A stretch of 64,000 nucleotides of DNA from JAPOUP01 sp965203255 (GTDB lineage: Bacteria > Pseudomonadota > Alphaproteobacteria > Rhodobacterales > Rhodobacteraceae). The stretch is taken from NCBI GenBank assembly GCA_965203255.1, contig OZ241882.1:3534001-3598000 (forward strand), read 5' to 3'. Position 1 is the stretch's first letter. Each line of letters opens with the position of its first letter. Of this stretch, positions 41,782 to 51,078 are shown one piece after another. A model generated the notes under the pieces. It saw only the letters and a list, made by a program, of their open reading frames with translations, was not told the origin of the DNA and ran no database searches. Both the position numbers and the translations under genes were made by a program.

Positions 41782-44619
41782 TTAGATGTCCAGCCGGATC
41801 TGGCGATCGCCGCTCGTGTCGTGGATTGACGCCGCCTGCCGCGTCAGTTCCGCCCAGTCAGCTATCAATGCGTTGTAGGCCGTAGCCTCCTTCGCATCCT
41901 TCCGCTTGTTGGCGCTGATGTCGTAGAGGCAGTAGGCGAGATCCTTCACCGCCTCGGCCCTGGTGTTGATCTTCTTCAAGAGCACTGCTGTATCGTGAGA
42001 GATGCCGTCCTGCTCATGCTGTCGAACGAGATGCTGGAGGCACTCCCACACCGTCAGGTGGCCGTCGCTTTCGGGCTCCCAGTCATCATCGAGTTCGTCG
42101 CGGGTTAGAATGCGAACCTTGCCCGCCGCGCTCTCCACGATCCCGGCATGTTTTACGCTCTCGACCGAAATACCGCGTGCACGGGCGAGGTTGTCGGCCA
42201 CGCCATAGTCACCTTTGCCGATGCCATGCTGCTCGAACCAGGTGATGGCGAACCGCGTGCCGGCGTCGAACTCGCCCTGGATGCCGCCGAGGTATTCGTC
42301 GAGTTCCCGGTTGATCAGTTGCAGCGCGGTCTTGACCGTCATCGGGCTGTCGTCGGATTCCAGCACGGCCTTGTAGCGCGAGAAAACGCCCATGCCGGGG
42401 CCGATCGCCGATTGCGGCATGTCGGCCGGGGCGATGTTGGCGGCCTGAAGCAGGCGCATGCCTTCTGGCACTTCGCGACGCAGAGCGCGCAAGAACTCGC
42501 TTCTCGTCACGGTGGTTGCGTCATCTGCTCGCCTTCTGCAAGACAGCACGACTGAGGTCGCGAGTGCGTTGCGGTTCTTCTTCAAGTTGCCTGTCAACTC
42601 AGTGCGAACCGGCCATGTCGATCCGATTTGATACCCGGCGTCAATTATCGCTTGCAGGAACGTCGCCCAACCCTTCGACGAAAGTCCGGATTCGTCGACT
42701 TCACCTTGCCGGAAGGCATAGTATATCGCCGCGGGTACATCTCGCCTGCTTTGTTCCGCCATATTGTGCATGACCTCGGTCATACCCCACAGGAAGAACT
42801 CGTTTGCAGGGTCACGTCCATGATGCCGCTGGTGGTCTGCGACAAGCTCTTCAGCCTTTGGAACGAGCACTGTTCCGAAAAGGTCAGGATAGTACGCACG
42901 CAAGGAACGCCTCAGCCAGACGTAGAAGAAGTCAGATAGATCAGCATAGGGGACGTTGTCGTAGTAGGGCGGATCGGTTGAGACGACGCAGTCATCGAAA
43001 TTCACCGCCTGCGCATTCCGCTGTTCGAGACGGCTCCCATTCTTTCTGGCGGGAAGATTCGCGACGGCCTTAGCGAGATACTCGACTTGGCCGATGAAGT
43101 TACCCGATGATGTCGAGAATGGATTGCCTTCAGCTGTATCCCAACGCATCGGCAATGCCTGCATTGCAAAGACCTGTTGGACATTTTCGCCCGACGTATC
43201 CCAAAAGGTGCTCGTGGATTGCCGATTGGCGAGGCGGCTGACCCCAAGCGCCAAGTAAGTGGCAATTGCGTCGCTGTACTGGGCGTCAGCGTCTACCTCA
43301 GCGACTATCTCGGGGATCAGTTCAATGAACGTGTTCAGGGCAATCGTCTGCCTGTCCATGAACAGGTCGGACCAGTTCGTTGGGCCGTAGTTCGTGACGC
43401 TCATGTATTGAGGATGCTGCGACATCGGAAACTCTGGCCGCCATTCAGGCGTTTCGGAAAATGCGACGGTTTTGTGCATCGCGGATGGGGAGACATAGCG
43501 ACGCCCGCCTCGTCCTTCGGCAACGATTGCAAGAAGTTGCCAGCCCATTCGGCCAGCCATCCCTTCGGATTTGACGTACTCGGCGGTCACGGCGTCGCCT
43601 GTCAGAGGGCAGACAAAGCTGGCGCCTCGACCCGACTTGTTGCCACCGTCGATCTTGGACTCGTCCGTGGGGTTTCCTGTCGCAATGCGGAAGCGGATGG
43701 ATCTTCCATTGATCTCGGGTTCCACCCATGCCTTCCTCTTGGGCTTCTTGCACAGCCAATAGCTTGAAACGAGGGAGATGAGAGCACCGCCCATTGCGGG
43801 GTTTGGGCTACGCACGGTTCGCGTCCAAATCCACGCGAGCACCGTTTCCTCGCCGCCACCGTCTCGCGCCTCAAGCGTGACGGTCGGGTAGAGATGCCCG
43901 ATGCGTTCCCACGCCCGATCTCGCAGACGACCTGCATAGTAGAGAATGTCCTCGGCCAGCCCCTCGGCGTTGCGGTAGAACGACCGCTCCTTGATGCCGG
44001 GGTGGATGGGAGGCATGTCCTTGAAATTCGGCGGGATCTCGATCATCGTCTTGCCGATCATCACCGCCACCGGGTTCAGGTCGGACCCATAGGCGGGAAG
44101 GCCCAGTCGCTGCGCCTCGAGCGGGATCGAGCCGCCGCCCGAGAACGGGTCGTAGACCGAGGGCAGTTCGCCGCCGCAGCTGCGCCGGATCTCCGCCCGC
44201 GCGCGTTCCAGCACCTCCTCGTTGGTCGAGTTCTCCCACTTCACCAAGTCCTCGATGATGGCGAAGAGCCGTTTGCGCTCTATCTCGATCGCCACATCCT
44301 GCAACGTCGGCTCGGGCGCATTCGCCGCCGCCCCTTGCGCCGAGGCCTCGCTATTTTCCCAAGCGGCTAGGCGCTCCGGTAGCTCGGCCTCCGCCTCAGC
44401 ACGGAGTTTCGAGTCGGCGAGCAGTTCATCGACGCGAGAAGAAGGGTCGTCTACGAGCTGGGCGAAGAGTACAGCCCGGCACGCCGCCAACGGCCGTCGC
44501 GCCCACCACAGATGCAGCGTGGACGGATGCCCATGCCGGATCGACTTCTCACGCGCCGACGCCGCGTTGATCGCTCCCAGAGGTATGGCGACTTCGATGA
44601 GTTTCTTTTTGTATGTCAT
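41782..44619 (-). CDS. DUF1156 DNA adenine methyltransferase, defence block A
   Basis: A 945-residue protein. The N-terminus carries DUF1156 (KKLIEVAIPLGAINAASARE, HPSTLHLWWARRPLAACRAV). SAM binding is in YDPFSGGGSIPLEAQRLGLP near 155-175 and the DPPY catalytic motif in VSTDPPYYDNVPYADLSDF near 550. By family it modifies adenine (or cytosine amino) in host DNA, presumably marking self DNA for the neighbouring helicase and ATPase. The start at 44619 lies seven bases after the previous stop; the open frame to 44727 is not coding. Complete. Confidence 0.88.
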   Translation of the reverse strand: MTYKKKLIEVAIPLGAINAASAREKSIRHGHPSTLHLWWARRPLAACRAVLFAQLVDDPSSRVDELLADSKLRAEAEAELPERLAAWENSEASAQGAAANAPEPTLQDVAIEIERKRLFAIIEDLVKWENSTNEEVLERARAEIRRSCGGELPSVYDPFSGGGSIPLEAQRLGLPAYGSDLNPVAVMIGKTMIEIPPNFKDMPPIHPGIKERSFYRNAEGLAEDILYYAGRLRDRAWERIGHLYPTVTLEARDGGGEETVLAWIWTRTVRSPNPAMGGALISLVSSYWLCKKPKRKAWVEPEINGRSIRFRIATGNPTDESKIDGGNKSGRGASFVCPLTGDAVTAEYVKSEGMAGRMGWQLLAIVAEGRGGRRYVSPSAMHKTVAFSETPEWRPEFPMSQHPQYMSVTNYGPTNWSDLFMDRQTIALNTFIELIPEIVAEVDADAQYSDAIATYLALGVSRLANRQSTSTFWDTSGENVQQVFAMQALPMRWDTAEGNPFSTSSGNFIGQVEYLAKAVANLPARKNGSRLEQRNAQAVNFDDCVVSTDPPYYDNVPYADLSDFFYVWLRRSLRAYYPDLFGTVLVPKAEELVADHQRHHGRDPANEFFLWGMTEVMHNMAEQSRRDVPAAIYYAFRQGEVDESGLSSKGWATFLQAIIDAGYQIGSTWPVRTELTGNLKKNRNALATSVVLSCRRRADDATTVTRSEFLRALRREVPEGMRLLQAANIAPADMPQSAIGPGMGVFSRYKAVLESDDSPMTVKTALQLINRELDEYLGGIQGEFDAGTRFAITWFEQHGIGKGDYGVADNLARARGISVESVKHAGIVESAAGKVRILTRDELDDDWEPESDGHLTVWECLQHLVRQHEQDGISHDTAVLLKKINTRAEAVKDLAYCLYDISANKRKDAKEATAYNALIADWAELTRQAASIHDTSGDRQIRLDI

Positions 44620-44626
44620 TGTGGCC

Positions 44627-46258
44627 CTACGTGATGTCGTTCTTGAGGTGCCCGGGAAAGTATCCGACGACAACGCGGCCGGTCTCAGCGTCCCAGAAAT
44701 AGTATAGACGGAAGCCCAGTCGCCCATCGCGGCTGTTGCTGCCTTTCAGATGCCAATCAAGCTCGCGCGTAGAGTCCTGATAGCGAACGAAATATGCTCC
44801 TCCAAAGTTCTTTGCCTTGTTTTCTTGGGCAAAGCATTGAGTATTTTCCAAACCAAGCTCCCCGAGCCTTTGCTCAAAAGCATTCTTGTGCTCGATACCG
44901 CCGATGCGGCGCATGGGGACATAGAGATTCCGCATCATCAGGAGCGCGTTGTAGACAAGTGCGACATCCTTGAAGTCTGAACCCCTCGCAGCTTTGATCG
45001 CCTTGGGATGCAGCTCCACTTGGCCACTCAGATGAGCTTGCGCCCAGGTCTCGATCTCGGCCAAGCTGTCCGGAAAAATCGGCTCTGCGCTTTTCGGGTG
45101 CTCTGAAAGCACCGCGTCAAGGCGTGCCTGGAGCGCCATATAGCTCGCCTTGATCTGCCGCAGTTCCGACAGAGCCTGTTGCCGCTCGGCGTCGGCGTTA
45201 AGCGCCAGTTCAAGACTGGCTTCGGCCTCTTGCTTCGCCGCGCGCAACTCCTCGTCTGCAAGCCGCAAAAGCTCGGCGTCGCCTTGCCCTTCAGCGGAGG
45301 CGCTTTCGCGAGCCCGTTGCGCCGCGATGCGCTTGACGTGCTGAAACGACGGTTGCTCCCGTTCGAGAACATCGCGCGGGCGAGTGATCCGAAGGGCCTG
45401 CTCAACGAGGAAATCCGCAAAGGTTGAGCCGACACCATCTCCCCAGTCGGCGATGCGTGCGGCAGTCGCGAGTGGATGGTCGGTCGGGAGATGCGCGTCT
45501 GGGCTAAAACCGGGATTGTAGGTTCGAACTGCCTGGCGATAGACCGAGAACTCTCGCCCCACGCGGTTCGTCAAAGAGAATGCTGCTTCGGAAGTAATGA
45601 CAACAGCATGCACAAATCCGACCGTCCTTCGGATGAAGGGGGGAACAGGAATTGCCGTCTCGTCGGCGTTTTCGCTTCCCTCTGGTGTAGCGAAGACGAC
45701 AACGGGATGATGACGATGCGGCGCTTCCAGAAAGGCTACAAGCTCATCAACATCCTGCTCTGACTCCACGAGCCACGGATCAGCCGATGTCGGGCGGCCA
45801 TCAAGATAGGCGTCCTGCGTAAATGCAACGCCACGAACGAAATTGGGTATCGAGCGAGGAATCGGCTCGGCGCTTCCCCGCTGTGCGCCGATAAGACGAA
45901 CTCCGAAAACTGCTTCCGTGGCGCTCCGCTCCGCGATACCTACCTCGGTAGTCCAGATGCGCGACGTATTTTTGAGTCGCTCGCGCAGTCTGAATGCCCA
46001 ATACCGAGGCTCTTCCAGCTTGATCGCCTCGGCCTGTTCATAATTGTCCTGATCAATCTCAAAGGAATCCCCATCCCAAGCACCGGCGGGAATATTTCTC
46101 AGGTTTCTGCCGGGATCGAATCCCCACCTCAAAACTCGCTTTTGCAGCTCACGGAAAATGTCGGGACCACGAACAACAAGCCCGACCTGCGACGCGATTT
46201 GCACGAAGATGCGCTGCTCAGCGTTATGCACGGAAATGTTCTCAGCAGTCTGCCTCAT
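44627..46258 (-). CDS. Unknown coiled-coil protein of defence block A
   Basis: A 543-residue protein without a family I recognise. Residues 1-300 look globular, with PWLVESEQDVDELVAFLEAP and VVVFATPEGSE (a beta-alpha pattern). Residues about 310-390 are a charged Ala/Glu-rich coiled-coil. The last 100 residues (GLGFRLYYFWDAETGRVVVGYFPGHLKN-like, here RLGFRLYYFWD) resemble the core strands of RelE/HigB-type RNases or a similar small fold. It sits between the helicase and methyltransferase genes with 12- and 7-base gaps, so it is part of the system. Confidence 0.7.
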   Translation of the reverse strand: MRQTAENISVHNAEQRIFVQIASQVGLVVRGPDIFRELQKRVLRWGFDPGRNLRNIPAGAWDGDSFEIDQDNYEQAEAIKLEEPRYWAFRLRERLKNTSRIWTTEVGIAERSATEAVFGVRLIGAQRGSAEPIPRSIPNFVRGVAFTQDAYLDGRPTSADPWLVESEQDVDELVAFLEAPHRHHPVVVFATPEGSENADETAIPVPPFIRRTVGFVHAVVITSEAAFSLTNRVGREFSVYRQAVRTYNPGFSPDAHLPTDHPLATAARIADWGDGVGSTFADFLVEQALRITRPRDVLEREQPSFQHVKRIAAQRARESASAEGQGDAELLRLADEELRAAKQEAEASLELALNADAERQQALSELRQIKASYMALQARLDAVLSEHPKSAEPIFPDSLAEIETWAQAHLSGQVELHPKAIKAARGSDFKDVALVYNALLMMRNLYVPMRRIGGIEHKNAFEQRLGELGLENTQCFAQENKAKNFGGAYFVRYQDSTRELDWHLKGSNSRDGRLGFRLYYFWDAETGRVVVGYFPGHLKNDIT

Positions 46259-46270
46259 GTGATCCCTCCT

Positions 46271-49200
46271 TTATGCCGGCTCTCGCGCCCGCTCCAGCAG
46301 GCGTCGGAGGTCAAACTGGATCGCGGTTTCGAGGAATGACGGCTCTCGCTCGACGAGCGGCCCGCGCACATAACGCGGCGCATGCGCGAAGCCGCCATTG
46401 ACGGAGACGATCGCCAGAATGAACTTCTCCGGCTCGTGCAGTGAAGTGATGATCTCCTGGCGCGTGATCATCACAGTGTCTGCGCCGTCGATGCGTCCTT
46501 TGACCTCGATGAAGCGCAGGTGCCCCGATTTCGGATCGTGCGATGCGATGTCGTAGCCAATCTTCTGTGCGGAGACGTCGACCGGCACATGCCCCAGCGC
46601 GCGTTCCGCAGCAGCGACAGCCTCCATCGCGGCCAGCTCGATCTTGCGCCGCGCCGCCGGATCTTCGGCGAAATGGTTCGGTATGGCTGGAGCCTGGCGG
46701 GAATCCAGCAGACCGCGCGGGATCACCAGCATGCCACCGCGCACACGGGGCGGCTGCGAAATGATGAAGCGCTCCTGCTCCAGTTGGTCCATTCGGCGCT
46801 TCTGGCGCTCGGCCAGTTCTTCGGCGCGTCGCTGGGCATTCTGCCAGTTGAGCCGTGCCTTTTTGCCGGCCTTCTCCTCCTCCTTCAATTCGAAGGCCCG
46901 GGAGTCCCAGTAATTGATTTCCTTCTTGAGCCGGGCGCGAACCTCCTGTTCGACCTTGTCGATCTCCGGAAGGCGGCGGGCCTTGATCTCCGCGACATGC
47001 CCCTGTGCCAGCTCCACGGTGGCGAAGCGGATGGCTGTCTTCTCCAGCTCACTCGTCAGCCAAGCCTCATCGAGCAAGTCGCCGACGGCGTCGATCTCTT
47101 CTGTAGTTGCGGGGCGAAGGTTGAGATGCGGCGCGATACCAGCGTTGACCGCATCACCCGCCTTGTCGATCGCGGCGAACTGGAGGCGTTGTGAGATCAC
47201 ATGCGGTTTGCCGCCACTCGTCATCCGTCCATCCTGAACCGCATGCTCCAGAAGGAAGATCGCCGAGAGGCTATCGCCCGGGTCGGTATCATCGACCAGG
47301 ATCGCGCCCTGCCGCATGATCTGTTCATACTGCTCGCGGATCAGGCTGATCACCGCTTCCAGCAGCAGGTGCCCAGGACAGATAAAGGTCGCTACGGGCT
47401 GCTGGCTGATCAAGCTCTTTTCGAAGCAGATCCGCTCATACTGCTTTTGGATCGGTGCGCCGGTGCCGATCTGCCGATCGCGTTCGCGGATGCGCACCGG
47501 CACATGAGTGATTTCCCAGCGCCCTTCCTCACGACGCTTAAGGCGGCCGCCGAGATGCTTGAATGCCTCGACGAAGAAGCTCTGGATATGATGCGGCTGA
47601 AGGCGCAGTGCTTCGGCACGTTCCATCTCAAGCCGCAGTTCCTCGACCTTGGCTTCGGGCATGGTGTCGTTAGTCAAAGCCCGGCGTCGAAGTAGCTCAA
47701 GCAGGTGAGTCTGGTCGACCGCGCCATCGACCTGTTGCAGAAGGCGAGACTTCACCTCGTCCTGCTCGCCATACTGAATCGCCTGGAACAGAAGGTCTTT
47801 GAGCGCGGCGCCCTCGAACAGTTCGCCAAGCACGTCATAGACGCGCCCACCCAGCGCCTCGCGTGCAGCCTCCAGCTTTTCGAGGAGGCGGGCATAGACC
47901 TCGCCCTCGCGCGTGTCCGCCGCGACCAGGTTCCAGAGGTGGCAAACCTCCGTCTGGCCGATGCGATGGATGCGGCCGAAGCGTTGTTCGATCTTGTTGG
48001 GATTCCAGGGCAGGTCGTAATTGACCATCAGATGCCCGCGCTGGAGGTTGACGCCTTCGCCGGCGGCATCGTTCGCGATCAGCACAAGCAGATCCTTGTC
48101 CTGCATGAAGCGCTCTACCACCTTGCGGCGTTCCTCGCGTGATACCCCGCCGTGGATCACATCCACGGCTTCGGGATTGCCAAGACGCGCGCGCACCTTT
48201 TCGAGCAGGTAGTTCAGGGTGTCCTTTGGTTCAGTGAAGATGATCAGCTTCCGGCGGTTGGCGGCCGAGTCGACCATTAGATCATCGTCGAGGATGCGGT
48301 TGAGCTGGCTCCATTTCGTGTCGACGCCGGAACGCAGCACGCCAAGCGCCATGGCTTCGAGGCTTTTCAGCGTCTCGACTTCGAGAGCGAGTTGCTCCAC
48401 AGTCTCGGCGGTCGTCGCACCGGTGGAGATCAGGTCCTCGAGCTCGTCGATTTCCTCCTGCCCATATTCCTCGATGTTCCGCAGGATGTCGGCATTGACC
48501 GCCCGCTCGTCGAAGCCTGCCCGGCGTCCCTTCGTAGCAAGGCGTGCCTCGCCGAGTTCGCTTTCCAGCCGCTCGCGGCGGCGCTTCAGCGACTGGTAGA
48601 TCGCGGCCGGGGAAGAAGCCAGACGGCGCTGGAGGATCTGCAAGGCGAAGCCAACATTGTTCCGCTTCTTGCCGTCGCCTTCGGCAAAGCGCTGCACGCG
48701 ATTCATCTCCGTGCGAACGTACTCAGTGACCGCCGTATAAAGCGCGGCCTCGCCCTCGGAGAGCTCGTATTTGACAGTGTAGGCCCGACGCTCGGGAAAC
48801 AGCGGTCGGCCATCGAATTTAAGCAGTTCCTCCTTGGTCAGCCGCCGCATCATGTCTTCTGTATCGGCGTAATGGACGCCATCGCGGAACCGGCCCTCGA
48901 AACGGTCACCGTCAAGCAGAGCCATGAAGAGCTGGAAGTCTTCTTCCTTGCCGTTGTGCGGTGTCGCAGACATCAGCAACAGGTGGCGGCAGACCTGGCC
49001 GAGCCTCTGGCCGATCTGGTATCGCTTGGTGTATTTGACTTCACCGCCGAAATAAGTGGCCGACATGCGGTGCGCTTCGTCGCAGATGATCAGGTCCCAT
49101 TCCTGCGCACTCATGAGCTTGTCCTGGAGATCTTCATTGCGCGCCAGGACGTCGAGACGCACGATCAGCCGGTTGCGGTCAGAGAACGGATTGCCGGATC

Positions 49201-49774
49201 GCGACGTCTCGATCATGTCGCGCGTGAGGATGTCGAATTCCAGATTGAACTTCTGGCCGAGCTCGTCCTGCCATTGCTCGACAAGGCTTCCGGGCGCGAC
49301 GACGAGGCACCGTTCGAGATCGCTGCGCGCGATCAGTTCCTTGATGAGAAGGCCAGCCATGATCGTCTTGCCCGCGCCGGGATCGTCGGCGAGGAGGAAG
49401 CGCAGCGGCTGGCGGGGGAGCATCTCGCCATAGACCGCGGAGATCTGGTGCGGCAGCGGATCGACCAGGCTGGTGTGGATCGCGAGATAGGGGTCGAAAT
49501 AGTGCGCCAGTTTAATCCGGTTGGCTTCCGTGACCAGCCGCAGCGATGCACCGTCGGCATCGAAGGACCAGGGGCGGCCCGATTTCTCGACTTCGAGCCG
49601 ATGCTCGTCGTCCCGATAGAGAATGGATTCGGCAACGGTTCCACTGTGATCGCGGAAAACGACGCTAATGGCCTGGTCGCCGATCCAGTCGACGGACACA
49701 ACCTGAACCAGTTGCGCGGACGTAATGCCGCGGACTGACGCACCGTTCTTGATATCTTCGAGTCTCGCCCCCAC
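46271..49774 (-). CDS. SNF2-family helicase with C-terminal DUF3883, defence block A
   Basis: A 1167-residue superfamily 2 ATPase. Motif I is ADDPGAGKTIMAGLLIKEL near residue 130, motif II is IICDEAHRMSATYFG near 230, motif III is LLLMSATPHNGKE and motif VI is EQRFGRIHRIGQTEVCHLW near 610. A long charged helical linker follows, and the C-terminus has DUF3883 with FIEVKGRIDGADTVMITRQE, a strand carrying E-V-K like restriction-nuclease folds. DISARM DrmD proteins are related SNF2 helicases. Start GTG 49774, 25 bases after the WYL gene. Confidence 0.9.
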   Translation of the reverse strand: MGARLEDIKNGASVRGITSAQLVQVVSVDWIGDQAISVVFRDHSGTVAESILYRDDEHRLEVEKSGRPWSFDADGASLRLVTEANRIKLAHYFDPYLAIHTSLVDPLPHQISAVYGEMLPRQPLRFLLADDPGAGKTIMAGLLIKELIARSDLERCLVVAPGSLVEQWQDELGQKFNLEFDILTRDMIETSRSGNPFSDRNRLIVRLDVLARNEDLQDKLMSAQEWDLIICDEAHRMSATYFGGEVKYTKRYQIGQRLGQVCRHLLLMSATPHNGKEEDFQLFMALLDGDRFEGRFRDGVHYADTEDMMRRLTKEELLKFDGRPLFPERRAYTVKYELSEGEAALYTAVTEYVRTEMNRVQRFAEGDGKKRNNVGFALQILQRRLASSPAAIYQSLKRRRERLESELGEARLATKGRRAGFDERAVNADILRNIEEYGQEEIDELEDLISTGATTAETVEQLALEVETLKSLEAMALGVLRSGVDTKWSQLNRILDDDLMVDSAANRRKLIIFTEPKDTLNYLLEKVRARLGNPEAVDVIHGGVSREERRKVVERFMQDKDLLVLIANDAAGEGVNLQRGHLMVNYDLPWNPNKIEQRFGRIHRIGQTEVCHLWNLVAADTREGEVYARLLEKLEAAREALGGRVYDVLGELFEGAALKDLLFQAIQYGEQDEVKSRLLQQVDGAVDQTHLLELLRRRALTNDTMPEAKVEELRLEMERAEALRLQPHHIQSFFVEAFKHLGGRLKRREEGRWEITHVPVRIRERDRQIGTGAPIQKQYERICFEKSLISQQPVATFICPGHLLLEAVISLIREQYEQIMRQGAILVDDTDPGDSLSAIFLLEHAVQDGRMTSGGKPHVISQRLQFAAIDKAGDAVNAGIAPHLNLRPATTEEIDAVGDLLDEAWLTSELEKTAIRFATVELAQGHVAEIKARRLPEIDKVEQEVRARLKKEINYWDSRAFELKEEEKAGKKARLNWQNAQRRAEELAERQKRRMDQLEQERFIISQPPRVRGGMLVIPRGLLDSRQAPAIPNHFAEDPAARRKIELAAMEAVAAAERALGHVPVDVSAQKIGYDIASHDPKSGHLRFIEVKGRIDGADTVMITRQEIITSLHEPEKFILAIVSVNGGFAHAPRYVRGPLVEREPSFLETAIQFDLRRLLERAREPA

Positions 49775-49799
49775 TAGCCGACGTGTCCCCCCAGTGCGG

Positions 49800-50663
49800 T
49801 CATAGCTGATATTCCGCCTTCTCTAGCGCTGCCTCGGTTTCCTTCCGGTTCACTGTAACAATGTGCTGTGTACGAGCACTCTGTTTTGCAGCATCGCCAA
49901 GCAGGCCTAGTCGTTTGAGCACATAGAACAGCATTGCATAGCGGACGGACAGGGTGCCGTTGCCATGCTCGAACCCATAATCCTTGGCGACAACTTTCTT
50001 TTGGCTCTCGGTCAAATCGGGATGCGGGCCAACAATGACGTCAAAGAAATTGTTCCAGAGCCAGTCCTCATCCCCCGACGCTCCGGGCTTATCCTTTCCC
50101 CCTACTTCGAGGATGCGCGGCAGCAGAAAGTCTTTGAATTTGTGCTCAAGATGGCAGTAGGCCCGCGCGTGCCACCGGAAGCCGTCGTAACCAAAGGCGT
50201 GGGGAGTGATCCTGCGCCATATCGGGTCGGGCCGCGAACGGTTCATTGACTGATAGTAGATGTCCAGCGAAGCGCGTTCGCGGATGGCATCAAGGACTTT
50301 CCGAAGTGCCTCGATGTCGATGTCCCGTTTCGGCGTAAGCGCCACATCGGTGCCGGGCAGCACCCCAATCAGCGAATCATGGGCCGGGACGGTCCCATCG
50401 GCGACCGAGCGAAGCTGTGCGAGGTATACATGAGGGTCAGGATCGAGGAAGCGGAGAACAAACTTCTCGGCCGCGACATATCGCTTGCCGCGCGTGTCAT
50501 AGACCATATTACCCGGCGCGCGCTCTTGGTAGAGCGTCAGATCCTTCGAAGCCTGTGGAACCGAAACGCCAAAAAACTCAACAACATCTGCGCGGTTGAT
50601 CGACCCCTCCCAGAACAGGCGGAACTCAATAAATTCAAGTCGTTGCTCGACGCCCCAGCGCAT
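49800..50663 (-). CDS. WYL-domain transcriptional regulator (BrxR/CapW-like)
   Basis: A 287-residue regulator. The first 70 residues are a winged helix (RLEFIEFRLFWEGSINRADV, VSVPQASKDLTLYQERAPG). A WYL domain follows at about 115-200 (IDIYYQSMNRSRPDPIWRRI and ITPHAFGYDGFRWHARAYC), then a WCX-like C-terminal domain. It matches the layout of BrxR and CapW, repressors of BREX, CBASS and other defence operons, which bind palindromes and are thought to sense a phage-related ligand. It is first in block A, with a strong palindrome 22 bases upstream of its start. Confidence 0.9.
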   Translation of the reverse strand: MRWGVEQRLEFIEFRLFWEGSINRADVVEFFGVSVPQASKDLTLYQERAPGNMVYDTRGKRYVAAEKFVLRFLDPDPHVYLAQLRSVADGTVPAHDSLIGVLPGTDVALTPKRDIDIEALRKVLDAIRERASLDIYYQSMNRSRPDPIWRRITPHAFGYDGFRWHARAYCHLEHKFKDFLLPRILEVGGKDKPGASGDEDWLWNNFFDVIVGPHPDLTESQKKVVAKDYGFEHGNGTLSVRYAMLFYVLKRLGLLGDAAKQSARTQHIVTVNRKETEAALEKAEYQL

Positions 50664-50685
50664 TCGCGGCCCTTATGAGTTTAGA

Positions 50686-50720
50686 AACTATACACACCTT
50701 GACATCGAGTGTGTATAGTT
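50686..50720. promoter_or_regulatory. Palindromic operator between the two defence blocks
   Basis: Arms AACTATACACAC (50686-50697) and GTGTGTATAGTT (50709-50720) are exact complements with an 11-base spacer. TTGACA at 50699-50704 with ATATAT at 50722-50727 (17-base spacing) gives a good plus-strand promoter towards block B. TATAGT inside the left arm, read on the minus strand, could be the -10 for the WYL gene. This is the size and layout of BrxR-type operators. Confidence 0.75.
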
Positions 50721-50765
50721 CATATATGCATCAGGGCGACGATAGTCAATGGCGGGGTGGTTGCA

Positions 50766-50903
50766 ATGCAATGCCGATATGTCACCGAGCACCCGAGGGT
50801 GGTGGTCAGTCTGAGCTTTAGCGAGGCGGTGAACACTGCTGCCGCACCGGCATTGCCCCAACGGTCGACCGAGAACGTGCCCCAAGATGGAGATCGGTCA
50901 TGA
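50766..50903 (+). CDS. Short ORF leading block B
   Basis: A 45-residue frame from ATG 50766 (MQCRYVTEHPRVVVSLSFSE) that overlaps the AddB-like start as ATGA. The sequence resembles nothing I know. It may be a small protein, a leader that couples translation, or chance. Confidence 0.3.
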   Translation: MQCRYVTEHPRVVVSLSFSEAVNTAAAPALPQRSTENVPQDGDRS

Positions 50904-51069
50904 CCAACGCGCATCGATCCACCCTGGTCGTTCACGGTCGCCTCGCCATGCGGGAGAGCCGCCTGGCGGCGGGCCGTGACGCTCGCCACGGCCTCCAGAT
51001 CATGTCGTTCGAGCAGGCCGCCGTCCGGCTGGCTGGCGGCTTCGCCCGCCCTATCGATGACGAGAGCCT

Positions 51070-51078
51070 GCGCGCAGC
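51070..51078. repeat. Target-site duplication, left copy
   Basis: GCGCGCAGC directly before the IS. The identical copy follows it at 52813-52821; removing the IS and one copy restores the host reading frame. Confidence 0.93.

Noticed and set aside
38473..50663. Calling block A a DISARM or BREX system
   Set aside because: The SNF2 helicase and methylase fit DISARM class 1 loosely, but drmA and drmB (DUF1998) are absent, and no pglZ, brxC or brxL is present for BREX.
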